From NCBI GenBank assembly GCA_902488555.1, contig CABTWT010000069.1, positions 1-6,190 on the forward strand: DNA of 6,190 bases, in the 5' to 3' direction. Under the pieces are notes generated by a model, which was not told where the DNA came from, ran no database searches, and was given only the letters and a program-made list of their open reading frames with translations. Position numbers and translations under genes: made by a program. Positions 5,563-6,190 of the stretch are shown in pieces. The stretch is from an uncultured Anaerococcus sp. (GTDB lineage: Bacteria > Bacillota_A > Clostridia > Tissierellales > Peptoniphilaceae). Each line of letters opens with the position of its first letter. Positions within the stretch are counted from its first letter, which is position 1.

Positions 5563-6190
5563 ATTCCCTATATCACAGACTAGCAATAGATGGGATAAGA
5601 AGACACAAGAGACTTTACTATCCCTTTGTTGGAACTGCAGTGTTTTTCATAGTTTTAATCAATATATGCATATCCATTAGTGGTGATCCATTGATGACAA
5701 ACTTTTTTGGATCAACTACAATTATTACCCTTATGAATTTAGGATCTATAATTTTGTCGATCTTTGCCCTTATTACTTTGCTTACTAATTACAAATTTAT
5801 CCAAAAAAACAAGGCTGAGGAATCTGCCCTTTACTTAACCTTGGGTATGGAAAAAAAGCATTTAATTAAGATTTATATTTATGAACTAGTAAGTTTATAC
5901 TTAAGATCAATTCTTATAGGAACACTTATTTCAGCTGTCATATACAAATTGGTTTTTGCTGGATTTATAAGATTAATGAATTTGAAATTGAATGTTTTGG
6001 ATAGTGGAGTCCTACCAATACTAGAACCACTACTTCTCACTGCATTAATCTTTCTGGGAATTTTCATTCTATTACTAGTAGCTCAAACTATTAAGATGAG
6101 AAACTTTACCCCTATGTCCTTTAGATATGAATCAAAGGCTGGACAAAAAGCTCCAAGAAACCCTATAGCCATCGGTATATTTGGAATTTT
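5559..6190 (+). CDS. BceB/FtsX-like ABC transporter permease, N-terminal part (3' end outside window)
   Basis: This is the membrane subunit partner of the ATPase encoded just upstream. The frame stays open for 210 codons to the window edge. Hydrophobic segments are near 21-41, 56-77, 106-137 and 155-177, with a fifth starting about 201. The FtsX-type region is recognisable from TLLTNYKFIQKNKAEESALYLTLGMEKK (73-100), in which a cytoplasmic loop after the second helix carries the motif resembling LGxLGMTK of BceB proteins. BceB-type permeases have ten helices and about 600-670 residues, with a large extracellular domain between helices 7 and 8 that binds the peptide; that part lies outside the window. 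The start is ATG within ATGA, with a very good ribosome binding site GAGGTGAT (5546-5553) five bases upstream. In this family the permease also controls the paired kinase. Confidence 0.9.
   Translation, partial: MNSLYHRLAIDGIRRHKRLYYPFVGTAVFFIVLINICISISGDPLMTNFFGSTTIITLMNLGSIILSIFALITLLTNYKFIQKNKAEESALYLTLGMEKKHLIKIYIYELVSLYLRSILIGTLISAVIYKLVFAGFIRLMNLKLNVLDSGVLPILEPLLLTALIFLGIFILLLVAQTIKMRNFTPMSFRYESKAGQKAPRNPIAIGIFGI

Noticed and set aside
5879..6067. 62-codon - strand frame at the right end
   Set aside because: It lies inside the permease frame, which continues the ATPase operon with a good ribosome binding site and membrane helices.
1..6190. CRISPR array, mobile element ends, tRNA or riboswitch
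   Set aside because: No regularly spaced repeats, transposase-like proteins, cloverleaf sequences or long structured leaders were seen; all gaps are about 100 bases or less.

Overview
The window is AT-rich, has tightly packed genes all on the + strand, uses AGA/AGG for most arginines and carries strong AGGAGG-type ribosome binding sites. It also holds a Bce-type two-component/ABC transporter module and lipoprotein/membrane genes typical of low-GC Gram-positive bacteria. My best guess is an anaerobic Firmicute (Clostridia/Tissierellia, for example the Anaerococcus/Peptoniphilus group). The genus is inferred from general style and not proven by any marker gene here.

Layout, left to right. (1) 1-780: the 3' part of a polyphosphate kinase 2 family gene. 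It matches the C-terminal domain of the two-domain polyphosphate:AMP phosphotransferase, and the reading frame runs off the left edge. (2) 840-1376: a small secreted lipoprotein with an acidic linker and a domain resembling DUF4367, followed by a hairpin/T-tract terminator. (3) 1436-2221 and 2237-3013: two adjacent paralogous membrane proteins of the Pfam 'ABC_trans_CmpB' family (PF06541), function unknown. Each has about five membrane segments and a long charged cytoplasmic tail with a shared motif. A strong terminator closes this unit. (4) 3084-4704: an OmpR-family response regulator and an overlapping intramembrane-sensing (BceS-like) histidine kinase that starts at TTG. (5) 4804 to the right edge: a BceA-like ABC ATPase and the N-terminal third of a BceB/FtsX-like permease, joined by an ATGA stop/start overlap. 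The permease is cut by the window end.

How the genes work together: the regulator, kinase, ATPase and permease form a classical antimicrobial-peptide sensing and detoxification module. In characterised relatives the BceB-type permease binds the peptide/lipid-target complex and signals to the kinase. The kinase phosphorylates the regulator, which activates the bceAB promoter. The roughly 100-bp gap before the ATPase gene is where that operator and promoter should lie, and a candidate site is described. The polyphosphate enzyme, lipoprotein and twin membrane proteins have no obvious functional link to this module.

The least understood part is the tandem PF06541 pair. I see no mobile element, CRISPR array, tRNA, rRNA or riboswitch, and no gene-free stretch longer than about 100 bases. 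I did not find convincing evidence of a wholly new system.
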